Shown here: piece after piece, positions 16,350 to 25,324 of the stretch | Layout: every line of letters starts with the position of its first letter | Position numbering within the stretch: the stretch's first letter is position 1 | NCBI GenBank assembly: GCA_029260315.1 | Contig: JAJDDM010000014.1 | Coordinates: 1-36,044 of the forward strand | DNA from: Phycisphaerales bacterium | Lineage (GTDB): Bacteria > Planctomycetota > Phycisphaerae > Phycisphaerales > UBA1924 | Direction: 5' to 3' | Length of the DNA stretch: 36,044 nucleotides | The notes under the pieces: generated by a model | The model's input: the letters and a program-made list of their open reading frames with translations, nothing else | Told to the model about the DNA's origin: nothing | Databases searched by the model: none | Program-made: the position numbers and the translations under genes

Positions 16350-16835
16350 CTAGCCGTCCTCGTCATAGCCGTCCGTGTTGTTCGTCCCGCCACACTCCGG
16401 GCAGACGCCAGTCAGCCCTTCAAGCGAGTAACCGCAGTGCTCGCAGTGATCAGGACGAATCCTCGCGCCTCGTACCCACCACCACAAAGCTCCAAGCAGA
16501 ATCGCAGGGATCCACAGCGGGAGGCGAAACAACAACTCTCCGGGAATCGTCGATTCGAACGCGGGCAACCAGAGCACCGGCGCATGTTCCGCCGGACGCA
16601 CGATCACATAGGCCCCGACCCGGAAACGCAGATTCGCCGCGGCCCCCGGCTCGAAGTGGCTTGCCCAGACATACCCGGCGCCAATGCCGAAGCTGTCCCC
16701 ATTCGAAAGCTGCCACCCGGCCACCCACCACATGCTCGCGAACCAGAGGCTCGCACAGAGCATTGCACCAACGAGTATGCAAACTCGCCCCCGTCGCAGG
16801 ACTTCCCGGACCGCCTTGAGTCGCTGCTCACCCAT
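16350..16835 (-). CDS. Membrane protein with C-terminal zinc ribbon
   Basis: This 161-residue protein is of unknown function. An N-terminal helix (about residues 19-40, rich in Trp: [12 protein letters not shown]) and a second near the end (about 104-122, [16 protein letters not shown]) place a beta-like loop outside the cytoplasm. The C-terminal tail is a zinc ribbon with C131, C134, C145 and C148 ([20 protein letters not shown]), then an acidic end. It resembles the ribbon of the protein at 13413-14720 but at the opposite end of the chain. There is no Shine-Dalgarno; TATACT lies 10 nt before the ATG on this strand. First gene of the probable operon with fbaB and hicB-hicA. Confidence 0.75.
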   Translation of the reverse strand: MGEQRLKAVREVLRRGRVCILVGAMLCASLWFASMWWVAGWQLSNGDSFGIGAGYVWASHFEPGAAANLRFRVGAYVIVRPAEHAPVLWLPAFESTIPGELLFRLPLWIPAILLGALWWWVRGARIRPDHCEHCGYSLEGLTGVCPECGGTNNTDGYDEDG

Positions 16836-16908
16836 GTGCCGGATCAGTATAACTCCGGGCTTGCTCGATCACCTCGGGGTTTGGCGACCGAGACGCTCAT
16901 TGTCGCGC

Positions 16909-16936
16909 TTGGATCTAGACCGCCGCGCTGTATACT
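16909..16936 (+). promoter_or_regulatory. Sigma-70 type promoter of the TIGR03790-like gene
   Basis: TTGGAT (16909-16914) and TATACT (16931-16936) are 16 bp apart. Transcription would begin near 16943, giving a leader of about 18 nt that contains the AGGAGGG ribosome-binding site of the gene at 16961. Confidence 0.5.
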
Positions 16937-16960
16937 GGCCCCCTCTCAGGAGGGAGCCCC

Positions 16961-19093
16961 ATGCACCGCACGCCCATCATCGCCTGCCTCGCCGCAGGCA
17001 CGCTCGCGATCTCCTCTCTCACCGCCCCCACCCTCGCCGGCGGCAGCCCCGAGAAGACCCTTCTCATCATCGACCCGGCCAACCCCACCAGCCTCTACCT
17101 CGGCAACTACTACAAGAACGCCCGCAACATCCCCGATGCCAACGTCCTGTACATCCACCCCAACGCGCCGGATTTCCAGGCGTTCCGCGACCAGAACATC
17201 CCCGCCCTGCTCGGCAGCATGGACCACGCCGACATCGACGACCACATCGACCTCGTCGTCGTCGCGCCAGGCAACTCGTTCTACATCAACGCGCCCGGCC
17301 TGGTCACCGACGGGTGCAGCCCCGTCCGGCGTTTCAGCATCTCCGGCGCGTACACCATGAGCTTCATCGCCGACGAGATCCTCGCCGGCGTTCCCATCAC
17401 CACCTCGAATCGCTACTTCCGCGTGAACCAGGCCCGCGCCTTCTCCTCCGGCGTCAGCTACCTCGGCGGCAGCCCCTCGGGCAGCCCCAGCGCCCGCCGA
17501 TACCTCCTCGGCGCCATGCTCGGCTACACCGGAATCCGCGGCAACACCATCGACGAACTCATCGACATGATCGATCGCTCGGTCGGCGTGGACGGAACCT
17601 TCCCGCCAGGCACGTTCTACTTCATGGAGACCAACGACGGGGCCCGCTCCGACCCGCGCGATGGGTTCTTCCCCGGCGCGGTCAGTGCCATCCAATCCCT
17701 CGGCGGCGACGCGATGCACCTCCAGGGCATCCTCCCGCCCGACGGCACCCACGACTGCCTGGGCATCATGACCGGCATCGCCGAGATGAACATCGACGAC
17801 GCCGACCTCACGATCCTGCCCGGCGCGATCTGCGACCACCTGACGAGCTTCGCCGCGACGTTCGACAATGGCTCGCAAGAGAAACTGAGCCGCTGGATCG
17901 CCAACGGCGCATCGGGCTCCTGGGGCGCCGTCGAAGAACCGTGCAACTATCCGCAGAAGTTCCCCCACCCACGCGTCCATGTGCAGTACTTCGAGGGCCT
18001 GAGCCTCGGCGAGGCCCTGCTGCGCAGCGCCGCGTTCGTCCCATTCCAGATGCTGCTCTACGGCGACCCGCTCACCCGACCCTTCGCGCACCTCCCCGTC
18101 GTCACCATCACCAACCTCCCGAAAGAGCCCATCACCGACGACGTGCTCGTCCTGGATTACACCGGCTCGACCACCCACCCAGACGCCATCGTCTCGGACT
18201 ACGAGCTGTTCGTCGATGGCGAGAAGGTCGGCGAGGTGCCCGATGGCCAGCCGCTCATCCTCTTCGCCAGCCAGCTCGCCGACGGCTGGCACGAACTGCG
18301 ACTTCTGGGGCGCGACTCGACGCTGGTCGAGTCCGCCGGCTCGTTCGTCGCGTCGATCGTCATCGACCGCAGCGGACACAGCGCCTCGATCGGCGCCAAG
18401 GTCACTTCCGGCGATCTCGCGACCGAGTTCTCCTTCGACTGCTCGGCGGACGCCCGCGGCGCCGTCGAACTCCGCCTCGTCCAGAACGGGCGCGTCATCG
18501 CGGCGAGCCCCGACTGCGACGCCACGTTCACCGTCTTCGGCGCGACGCTCGGCGCCGGGCAAACCCGCATCCAGGCTGAAGCCCTGATGTACAACGGCAA
18601 CGTCGTCCGCAGCGAGCCGATCGACCTGGATATCGCGTTCACGGGCGTCGCGGCTGCAGCCCCTGTTACGTCGGGGTTCACCAAGCGCGTCCTCATCGAC
18701 GAGCCGATCGCTGTGGAGCTGCCGGTCAACAGCCCAAACCCCGACATGCTCGGCTACGTCATCCTCCAACAGCCCCAGCAGGCGACCGTGCTGGCCCAAC
18801 ATGCGGGTGCACTCATCCTCGACCCCGATTCCGACGCCTCCGGAACCGACTCCATCGTCTTCCAGGTCGACGGCCCCGGCGGGCTCAGCGAGCCCGCCAC
18901 CCTCACCATCCTCTACGCGCCCTACCCGCTCGACATCGACGCCGACGGCTCGATCACGTTCGCCGACCTGCTCGCGTTCCTCCAGAACCCGATTGACACG
19001 AACCTCGACGGCATCGTCAACGACCTCGATCGCGCGTTCCTTATCCGTTCGCTGTTCTGCTCCGACCGACCCGTGCCATTTATAAGCCGATAA
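16961..19093 (+). CDS. Secreted TIGR03790-like protein with dockerin-like C-terminus
   Basis: The 710-residue secreted protein has a signal peptide (residues 1-26, ending in TLAGG) followed by SPEKTLLIIDPANPTSLYLG, NYYKNARNIPDANVLYI and later the DPLTRPFAHLPVVTI segment, as in the TIGR03790 family, whose function is unknown. Two or three Ig-like or cadherin-like beta domains follow (about 390-650). The end, LDIDADGSITFADLLAFLQ with a second TNLDGIVNDLDR loop (about 655-698), is a pair of EF-hand-like calcium loops as in type I dockerins. Planctomycetes often carry such tails without cellulosomes. AGGAGGG lies 5 nt before the ATG. Confidence 0.8.
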   Translation: MHRTPIIACLAAGTLAISSLTAPTLAGGSPEKTLLIIDPANPTSLYLGNYYKNARNIPDANVLYIHPNAPDFQAFRDQNIPALLGSMDHADIDDHIDLVVVAPGNSFYINAPGLVTDGCSPVRRFSISGAYTMSFIADEILAGVPITTSNRYFRVNQARAFSSGVSYLGGSPSGSPSARRYLLGAMLGYTGIRGNTIDELIDMIDRSVGVDGTFPPGTFYFMETNDGARSDPRDGFFPGAVSAIQSLGGDAMHLQGILPPDGTHDCLGIMTGIAEMNIDDADLTILPGAICDHLTSFAATFDNGSQEKLSRWIANGASGSWGAVEEPCNYPQKFPHPRVHVQYFEGLSLGEALLRSAAFVPFQMLLYGDPLTRPFAHLPVVTITNLPKEPITDDVLVLDYTGSTTHPDAIVSDYELFVDGEKVGEVPDGQPLILFASQLADGWHELRLLGRDSTLVESAGSFVASIVIDRSGHSASIGAKVTSGDLATEFSFDCSADARGAVELRLVQNGRVIAASPDCDATFTVFGATLGAGQTRIQAEALMYNGNVVRSEPIDLDIAFTGVAAAAPVTSGFTKRVLIDEPIAVELPVNSPNPDMLGYVILQQPQQATVLAQHAGALILDPDSDASGTDSIVFQVDGPGGLSEPATLTILYAPYPLDIDADGSITFADLLAFLQNPIDTNLDGIVNDLDRAFLIRSLFCSDRPVPFISR

Positions 19094-19180
19094 CCCTTGG
19101 CGCCTTACCCAATCGGCAGACTCCGGCGCTCTCGAGCGGTCTGATTGCCACGCTCGCCGTGCATCACCGCCCATCGCATT

Positions 19181-19217
19181 GGACACTCCTCCTTGCACGC
19201 CGCAGGAGGGACTGTCC
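19181..19217 (+). promoter_or_regulatory. Hairpin sequestering the ribosome-binding site
   Basis: Immediately before the ATG at 19218, GGACA (19181-19185) pairs with TGTCC (19213-19217) and CCTCC (19188-19192) with GGAGG (19205-19209). The GGAGG is the Shine-Dalgarno of the next gene, so in this fold it is buried and the stem ends right at the start codon. A T87:G10-type wobble joins the two helices. A second hairpin (CAGAC...GTCTG around CGCT-CTCG-AGCG) lies at 19117-19143. A translational switch is inferred. Confidence 0.45.
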
Positions 19218-19403
19218 ATGGAACGGACGCGCACGCTGATCGCACCGGGAGACCGAGATCGCCTGGCCCTGTCGCTGGAACGCCTGAGCGCAGGCTTGGC
19301 GATCCGCCGAGAGGAGGGCAAGGCTCGCCTCGTACGCGCCGAGCCCGCTGAGCTTCCTGACGAACTCTCGGACGCGCCGTTCGACGCGTTCGACGAGGAC
19401 TGA
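19218..19403 (+). CDS. Small acidic-tailed protein of unknown function
   Basis: This is a 61-residue soluble protein I do not recognise. The first two thirds are amphipathic and rich in Arg and Leu (RDRLALSLERLSAGLAIRRE); the end is strongly acidic (DELSDAPFDAFDED). A strong AGGAGG stands 8 nt before the ATG, which is the main reason to call it; a longer in-frame start at 19179 lacks such a site. The opposite strand is also open here but lacks a good start. It ends 3 bp before the convergent stop of the PEP-CTERM-like gene. Confidence 0.55.
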   Translation: MERTRTLIAPGDRDRLALSLERLSAGLAIRREEGKARLVRAEPAELPDELSDAPFDAFDED

Positions 19404-19406
19404 CAC

Positions 19407-21635
19407 TCAGCGTCGGCGACGCGAAAGAGCAAGCAGACCGACCAGCCCAAGCATCGAACCCGGTGCCGGCACCGTCACCAGATACAGGCCATCGGGGCGG
19501 AACTCGGGGATGAGCTGGAACCCGCCGGGCAGATCCAGCCCCACGAAGTTCTCAAACTGCCCGATCACCTGCTCGTAGCGGATGATCAGGAACTCATCGC
19601 CAAAGCTCGGGAAGAACCCGTTGATGAGCTGCACGTCGAGCGTCCCGGCCATGTTGTCGCCATCGACGAACTGAAGCAGGCCGCCGACGAAGATCTGGTC
19701 GTGCTCGATGATGGGCAGCAGCCCGCCGATCTCGAAGAAGAAGATCGTGTCCAGGCCCTGGGCGTCGTCCTCGATCTGGAGGCCGTCGATGAACTGCATC
19801 TCGCCGGGGCTGAACCCCGGGGCGACGTTGCCCTTGGCGCTGGTGGGCCCGAGAACGGCGCCGTTGCCGCCGAGCGAGCCGTTGAGGGAGTTGACGCCGC
19901 TGGCGAGCACGCCGCCGTCGAGCGTGAGCGTGCCGCCCATCTGATCGAACACGCCGCCGACGCTGAGCGTCGCGCCGCCCTGCCCGGCGCTGACCGAGCC
20001 GACGGTGACGTCGCCAAGTTCGGTCAGCCCGCCGACGGTCGTGAGATCGCGACCGTCCAGCAGTCGCAGCGTGCCGTCGGCGTCCACCAGATCGAGCGAG
20101 GCGAACACATCCACATCGTTTTCGTCGACGATCCGCGAGCCGGGCCCGGTGAGGCTGACGTCGGCGTCGATGCTCGTCGCCGACCCGCCGAAGATCCGCA
20201 GCGTGGCGTCGTCGCGCACGTCGAAGACCCCGCCGGTGAACGCCCCGCCGGCGAGATTGCCAAGACTCGACCCCGCGGGAATCGTGAAATCACTGTCGGT
20301 CTCCAGCAGCAACGTGCCCGTGGTCGCGACGGTGAACGTGATGCCCGTGTCGGCGGTGTAATCGCGCCCCCCGGCGAGTTCCAGGATGCCGCTGGACCCG
20401 ATATCGGTCAGCGTCTCGATCGCCGTCGAGCCCGTGGCGCGATTGATGATGTCCGCGCCGACGCCGTCGAGGCGCACGCCCGCGTCGATCGTGCCGATGT
20501 CGCTGTTGACCTCCAGCGTGCCGCCGATCTCAAAGCGGCCATCGGTGAGCACCCCACCCACGAGGTTGCTCAGCGTGCCGCCCTGGACGCTGAACGTCGA
20601 GGTGCCGTCCACGGCGAGCTCCGCCCCGGCGTCGAGCGTGAAGCCGCTGGTCGTCGTGAAATCGCGCCCCGAGCGGATGTCGAACCGCCCGCTCGCGCCG
20701 ATCGTGTCCAGGTCGGTGATGGCGCTCTGCCCGCCGCCGGAGTCGAAGATATCGCTGCCGACGCCGTCCAGCAGCACGCTCGCGTCGATCGTGCGGATAT
20801 CGACGCCGACCAGATCGATCGTGGACCCGCCGACGACCTCCCACGTTCCGCGATCGAGCGTCGTGCCGGAGAGCTGGGCGTTGTCGGAGCGGAACGTCCC
20901 GTTCTCGACCCGCAGCGTCCCCTGATTGTCGAACGCCACCCCGTCGAAGAGCGTCACGCCCGCGTCGACCCTCCGCGTGATCGTCCCGAGGTTGTTGAAC
21001 GTCGGCGTGACGCCGACGTCGTCGAACTCCATCGTCCCCGCGCCGGTGATATCGAACGTGGCGCCGACGTTGTTATTGAACTCCGAGCCGTCGAGCAAGC
21101 GGATCGTCCCGTCGTCGCTCCAGGTCCCCGAGAGGTTGTGATCGACGCATGTGTCGCAGATCTCGGCGACGAGGCCCGCGCCGGAGAACTCCAGCCCGCC
21201 GTTGGCGCGAAACGCCTGCACACCCTCGAGCACCGCGCCGCCGGAGAAGCGCGCCGTGCCGTTGACCGTAACCTCGCCCGTTCCGCCAGCGCCAAGCAGG
21301 CGCGACGCCGACTGCGTCCAATCAAACTCGATCACCAGATCGTTGTTGGTCAGATCGAGCGTCGCGTCGGCCGACGGCATATCGAGCGAGTCGATCGTGA
21401 TCATCGCGTCGAGCGTGACGGTGTACGCCGCACCCGTCGGCGTGATGAACACGTCGAACGTCGTGCCGTTGTTATTTGGAAAAACCGGGTCGGTGGACCA
21501 GTTGGCGGCGTCGGCCCAGTTGCCGCTGACGGCGTTGAGCCAGATCGCGTCATCGCCGAGCGCGCGACCCGCCATCGCCACCAGACCCAACGCGCACAGC
21601 CCGCCCGCCCCGAAACGGAGGTGTCTACTCATCAT
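19407..21635 (-). CDS. Large secreted repeat protein with PEP-CTERM-like sorting tail
   Basis: The 742-residue exported protein has a signal peptide (about 1-27, ending GRALG) followed by WLNAVSGNWADAANWS, the start typical of autotransporter-like beta-helix repeat proteins of planctomycetes. The middle is a beta-solenoid of low-charge, Gly/Asp/Thr-rich strands. Three longer repeats of about 100 residues begin near 281, 380 and 485 (TIDASVLLDGVGSDI, TIDAGVRLDGVGADI, SIDADVSLTGPGSRI). The tail VPAPGSMLGLVGLLALSRRRR has the PEP-CTERM layout (Pro motif, hydrophobic helix, Arg cluster) with PAPG in place of PEP. The cognate exosortase is not in this window. Confidence 0.82.
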   Translation of the reverse strand: MMSRHLRFGAGGLCALGLVAMAGRALGDDAIWLNAVSGNWADAANWSTDPVFPNNNGTTFDVFITPTGAAYTVTLDAMITIDSLDMPSADATLDLTNNDLVIEFDWTQSASRLLGAGGTGEVTVNGTARFSGGAVLEGVQAFRANGGLEFSGAGLVAEICDTCVDHNLSGTWSDDGTIRLLDGSEFNNNVGATFDITGAGTMEFDDVGVTPTFNNLGTITRRVDAGVTLFDGVAFDNQGTLRVENGTFRSDNAQLSGTTLDRGTWEVVGGSTIDLVGVDIRTIDASVLLDGVGSDIFDSGGGQSAITDLDTIGASGRFDIRSGRDFTTTSGFTLDAGAELAVDGTSTFSVQGGTLSNLVGGVLTDGRFEIGGTLEVNSDIGTIDAGVRLDGVGADIINRATGSTAIETLTDIGSSGILELAGGRDYTADTGITFTVATTGTLLLETDSDFTIPAGSSLGNLAGGAFTGGVFDVRDDATLRIFGGSATSIDADVSLTGPGSRIVDENDVDVFASLDLVDADGTLRLLDGRDLTTVGGLTELGDVTVGSVSAGQGGATLSVGGVFDQMGGTLTLDGGVLASGVNSLNGSLGGNGAVLGPTSAKGNVAPGFSPGEMQFIDGLQIEDDAQGLDTIFFFEIGGLLPIIEHDQIFVGGLLQFVDGDNMAGTLDVQLINGFFPSFGDEFLIIRYEQVIGQFENFVGLDLPGGFQLIPEFRPDGLYLVTVPAPGSMLGLVGLLALSRRRR

Positions 21636-21709
21636 CCTGTCCCTCTCTGGCGGTCTCCCACCAGGCTCGCTCAGCCTACACGATCACGGGCCTCGCACAA
21701 AGCCCGAAC

Positions 21710-24412
21710 TCATCCTCCTGAATCAAGCAAGCCCTGAATCTCGCTGATCGCGCCGTCGATCGCCGTGATATGCCCGTGGCCTTCCTGGATCTCGCCGGCG
21801 TCAACCATCTCCCCCAGCTTCGCGCGCGCCCGCTCATGCCACGACAGCGCCTCCCGCAGGTGCGCGTTCCGTTCATCACCCTCGGCCCGCTCTGCGCGCG
21901 CCAGCGCGAGTTCACCCAGCTTGGCGAGCCCGACAACCAGATCGCTCTGATATCGGACGCTCGGATCCGCTTGCGCGAGCACTCGCCTGATCGACAGGGA
22001 GACCTCGTACGCGCTCATGCTCCCGTCGAACCCGCCCAAATCGCGTCGTGCGTTGCCGACCGTGTTCAGCGCAACCGCGACGTCTCGCCAGGCCTGCACG
22101 CTATCGATCATCGAGAGATCGAGTGTCTCTGATACCTCGCGGAGCTGCGCTTCGTCCGCGTAACCCACGAGCGAAGCCGCCGCCGCGAGCGCTTCCTCGA
22201 AGGCCCCGAGCCCCGCTTCCTGCACGGCCCGCCGACCCTGGAGCGCCCTCGGGGGCGTGATGCCGCGCTGCTCGGCGATCTCGAGCGCGCGTCCTGTCTC
22301 GCGCCAGACGCGCCCGAGGATCTGCCGATTGAGCATGACATCGCGTCGGAGTTGATCGTCAAGCGGCCGAGCGCGTCGGGCCTTGCCGAACAACTCGCCC
22401 GCGGATCGCAGGAGATCCCTCGCGGAGTTCAAGTCATCAAATGCGCGCCCGAGCCGCTCCACGGCATCGGCGAGTGGGTCGTCGCTCGCCTGGCCCACCC
22501 GGAGGCGCGCGGTCTCGAGTCTGGTCAGCCCGATCTTGTCACGCGTAACCCCGAGCTCGCGGAGCAACCGCCAGCTCGCGTCGCCGACGCTCCTGGCCTG
22601 CCAGTACCGCTCGCTCTGCGCGTACTCCCCCATCGCCCGCTGGAGCGTGTCGAGACGATCCAGCGCGTCCGATTTCTGCTGCACGCTGGACCGGCGGGCG
22701 TCGCCGCGCATCCGGAGCACGCCGATGCGAGCTTCTTCCAACTCCGTGCGCGCCGCGCCATCTCCCGCGAGCGTCAGCGCCCGGTCGTACGCCGCCTGCG
22801 ACGCGTCGAAGTCGTCGACCGCGTCGTCGAACCGCTTGTCAATGTGCGCAAGCCCCGCCCTCGCCGCCAGTGTCCGCCCAAGATCGGCGTACGCACGCGC
22901 ATCGTTCCCGTTCTCGGCGATCACGCCCCGCCGATGGCCCAGCGCCGCCTCCAGCAACGCCGGCGCCTCCGCTGACCGCCCCACCGTCGGGTCGTAATGA
23001 ATGCCCGCCAGAATCGTCGCCAGCAACTCCTTGCCGTCGGCCAGATCCCGCTCGACCCCCTCGCCCTCCAAGTCCTCGACGTGCGAGAACAGCAGCGCCA
23101 GCAGCTCCTCACGCACTCTCGTCGTCCCTCGCAGACGCTTCAGACGCCCATCGAAATCCTCGACGAACGCGCGAAAGCTCTCGCGCACCCGCGCCGCGTT
23201 CGCGTCGGCGATCCGACGCTGCTCGGCCTCGCCCTGCTGAGCGACCCGAGCCTCCCCCTCGGCGGTCTCCGCGGCCCGACGTGCATCGCGCTCGCTCGCG
23301 AGCAAGAACCCCGCGCTGATCGCCCAACCAAGAATCAACACCGCCACCACGCCGACGAACGCGACCGGCCCGCGATGGCGACGCAGTGTCTTGCTGATGA
23401 CGTACCACCCGCTGTCGCGCTTGGCCTCGATCGGCTCGCCCGACAGATACCGCCGAATGTCCCGCGCCAGCTCGCCGGCGCTCTGATACCGCCGGTCCTT
23501 GTCCTTGTGCAGGCACTTGAGGACGATCGTCTCGACCTCGTCGTTGATCTGTCTGCGGATCGTGCTCGGGCGCGCCGGCTCGACCTTCAGGATGTTGTCC
23601 AGCACGTCGCGCATGTTCCCCACGACCTCGTAGGGAAACCGCCCCGTGAGAAGCTGATACAGCACGACGCCCAGCGAGTACACGTCGCTGCGCATGTCGA
23701 TCTCGCCGGGAGAACCCGTCGCCTGCTCGGGGCTCGCCCAGGGCAGGCTGCCCACGAACTGCCCGGTCATGCTCATCAGGTGGGCCGAGCCCGACTCCTC
23801 GTCCTCCACGACGTCCGGCACCCCGACCTTGGCAAGACCGAAGTCCACGACGATCGGCTCGCCGCCGGCATCCACCCGGATGTTCTGCGGCTTGAGATCG
23901 CGGTGGATCACGCCGCGCAGGTGGGCCGCGTTCACGCCCTCGCACAGCCTCGCGAACAGCGCAAGCACCTCGGGGATCGCCGGGCGCTTCTCGCCGACCC
24001 GCGCCAGCTCATCCAGCCCGCGTCCCGAGATGTAGTCCATGACATAGAAGAACTCACCGCCCGACGTCTGCCCGCTGTCATGAATCTTGACGATATTGGG
24101 GTGGTTGAGCTGTCCGAGGATCTGGATCTCGCGCTCGAACCGGGCGCGACCGGTCGAGCCCGCGAACGGCCCGCCGTGGAGCACTTTGATCGCCACGCGC
24201 CGCTTGGTCGTCTTCTGGATCGCCAGGTAGACCGCGCCCTGCCCGCCCCGATGGATCGCCCGCACGATCTCGTAGCCCTCGAAGGTGTGTGCCGGGGGCA
24301 GATCGATCGTGGGCGTCGGCTCGTGGCCGGGCGTGGCGTCGATCTGCCCGAACGCCTGCTGAATCAGGTTGCGCTCGCTCGATCCGCCGCTCTGCACGCC
24401 CACATCGCTCAC
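21710..24412 (-). CDS. Hanks-type Ser/Thr protein kinase with membrane segment and helical C-terminal domain
   Basis: The kinase domain of this 900-residue protein follows about 45 variable residues. It has a Gly loop RGGQGAVYLA, VAIKVL with the ATP-anchoring lysine near residue 76, catalytic HRDLKPQN near 172 and VVDFGLAK near 190. The activation segment SMTGQFVGSLPWASPEQA has SPE for APE, as in many bacterial kinases. One membrane helix lies at about 349-372. The outer part is a long helical region with coiled-coil stretches, TPR-like but without a clear repeat. I choose GTG 24412 because GGAG is 7 nt upstream; GTG 24454 is the alternative. It lies 81 bp downstream of an ECF sigma factor, the arrangement known for planctomycete kinase-linked ECF groups. 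Confidence 0.92.
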   Translation of the reverse strand: MSDVGVQSGGSSERNLIQQAFGQIDATPGHEPTPTIDLPPAHTFEGYEIVRAIHRGGQGAVYLAIQKTTKRRVAIKVLHGGPFAGSTGRARFEREIQILGQLNHPNIVKIHDSGQTSGGEFFYVMDYISGRGLDELARVGEKRPAIPEVLALFARLCEGVNAAHLRGVIHRDLKPQNIRVDAGGEPIVVDFGLAKVGVPDVVEDEESGSAHLMSMTGQFVGSLPWASPEQATGSPGEIDMRSDVYSLGVVLYQLLTGRFPYEVVGNMRDVLDNILKVEPARPSTIRRQINDEVETIVLKCLHKDKDRRYQSAGELARDIRRYLSGEPIEAKRDSGWYVISKTLRRHRGPVAFVGVVAVLILGWAISAGFLLASERDARRAAETAEGEARVAQQGEAEQRRIADANAARVRESFRAFVEDFDGRLKRLRGTTRVREELLALLFSHVEDLEGEGVERDLADGKELLATILAGIHYDPTVGRSAEAPALLEAALGHRRGVIAENGNDARAYADLGRTLAARAGLAHIDKRFDDAVDDFDASQAAYDRALTLAGDGAARTELEEARIGVLRMRGDARRSSVQQKSDALDRLDTLQRAMGEYAQSERYWQARSVGDASWRLLRELGVTRDKIGLTRLETARLRVGQASDDPLADAVERLGRAFDDLNSARDLLRSAGELFGKARRARPLDDQLRRDVMLNRQILGRVWRETGRALEIAEQRGITPPRALQGRRAVQEAGLGAFEEALAAAASLVGYADEAQLREVSETLDLSMIDSVQAWRDVAVALNTVGNARRDLGGFDGSMSAYEVSLSIRRVLAQADPSVRYQSDLVVGLAKLGELALARAERAEGDERNAHLREALSWHERARAKLGEMVDAGEIQEGHGHITAIDGAISEIQGLLDSGG

Positions 24413-24493
24413 GCCGTCGCTCCAACCACCAATGCCCCGACCAGAGCGCACCACCCGCGCCCTGCCTCTCCAACGCCAAAACGGCCCTGCCGC

Positions 24494-25129
24494 TCACGGC
24501 GAGTACGAGAAAAACTGCGATTCGGTCCCGATCGCCTCCCGCAATCGCTCGTGGGCCCGCGCCCGCAGCATATAGACAGCTCCCCGCGACCGCCCGAGGG
24601 CCTCGCCCACCTCCTCGATCGGACATCCCTTGAGGTCGTACATCCGGATCACCTTGGCGTAATCCGGCGGGAGCTTGTCCAGCGCGATCTCCAGAAAGCT
24701 CTTGGCCTCCTGCTTGGCTGCATCCCGGCTCGGCGTCGTATAGGTCGCCCCGAGCATCTCCACCAGTCCCAGATACGACTCCCCGCCCGCCCGCCGGGCC
24801 TGGGAGACCCGCTTGCGCGGGCTCGGGCGCTTCGAGGCCTCCAGGGACCGCACCGCGTCGATCAGGTTGTTCTCCGCCAGGCGCGTCACCCACGCGATGA
24901 ACCCGCTCACGCCCCCGCTGGTGAACCGGTCCAGGCGGAGCACGACCTCCAGATACGTCACCTGCATCACGTCGTCGGCGTCCAGATGGGCCTGGAGCCA
25001 GCCGCCGATCTTGGGAACGATCCGCTCGCGCACCCGCGGGCCGCAGTGCTCCAGCAGGCCCATCAGAGCGGTGCGATCACCCCCCCTGGCCTTGGCCAGC
25101 AGCGCTTCAAGATTGTCCTGCTCGTCCAT
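24494..25129 (-). CDS. ECF sigma factor (kinase-associated type)
   Basis: The 211-residue sigma factor has region 2 at about 25-95 (LLEHCGPRVRERI, then HLDADDVMQVTYLEVVLRL and FIAWVTRLAENNLIDAVR). After a linker of about 50 residues rich in Lys and Arg, region 4 lies at about 150-200 (LDKLPPDYAKVIRMYDLKG, then CPIEEVGEALGRSRGAVYML). DVMQVTYLEV and GRSRGAVYMLRARA are typical of planctomycete ECF factors found next to Ser/Thr kinases, where phosphorylation is thought to replace an anti-sigma factor. None is encoded here, which fits. A GGAG stands 10 nt before the ATG, and a TAGACT box further upstream could be its -10. Confidence 0.92.
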   Translation of the reverse strand: MDEQDNLEALLAKARGGDRTALMGLLEHCGPRVRERIVPKIGGWLQAHLDADDVMQVTYLEVVLRLDRFTSGGVSGFIAWVTRLAENNLIDAVRSLEASKRPSPRKRVSQARRAGGESYLGLVEMLGATYTTPSRDAAKQEAKSFLEIALDKLPPDYAKVIRMYDLKGCPIEEVGEALGRSRGAVYMLRARAHERLREAIGTESQFFSYSP

Positions 25130-25324
25130 GTCCGATCACTCCGGACCCGCCGCGACGAGGACAGTCTACCCGCTGGGGCCTGTTGTCGGACCCTCCTGGG
25201 CGGTCTAACAGGACAAGAGTCGAGGCGATGAGGGCCCGCGGGTCAAGCGGCGGGGCATCACAGTCGATGTCCCGATGCTCCTTGCAATCGCGAGAGGTAT
25301 CGGACTTTAGCGGAGCCATGATCC

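Noticed and set aside
16946-19450. Minus-strand open frame of more than 800 codons opposite the TIGR03790-like gene
   Set aside because: It is a shadow of GC-rich codon use on the plus strand; composition is Glu/Asp/Val-monotonous with no domain, and the plus strand has a signal peptide, ribosome-binding site and dockerin-like end.
19701-21737. Plus-strand open frame of about 680 codons opposite the PEP-CTERM-like gene
   Set aside because: Low-complexity Arg/Asp/Ala shadow of Gly/Asp-rich codons on the minus strand, where signal peptide and sorting tail are intact.
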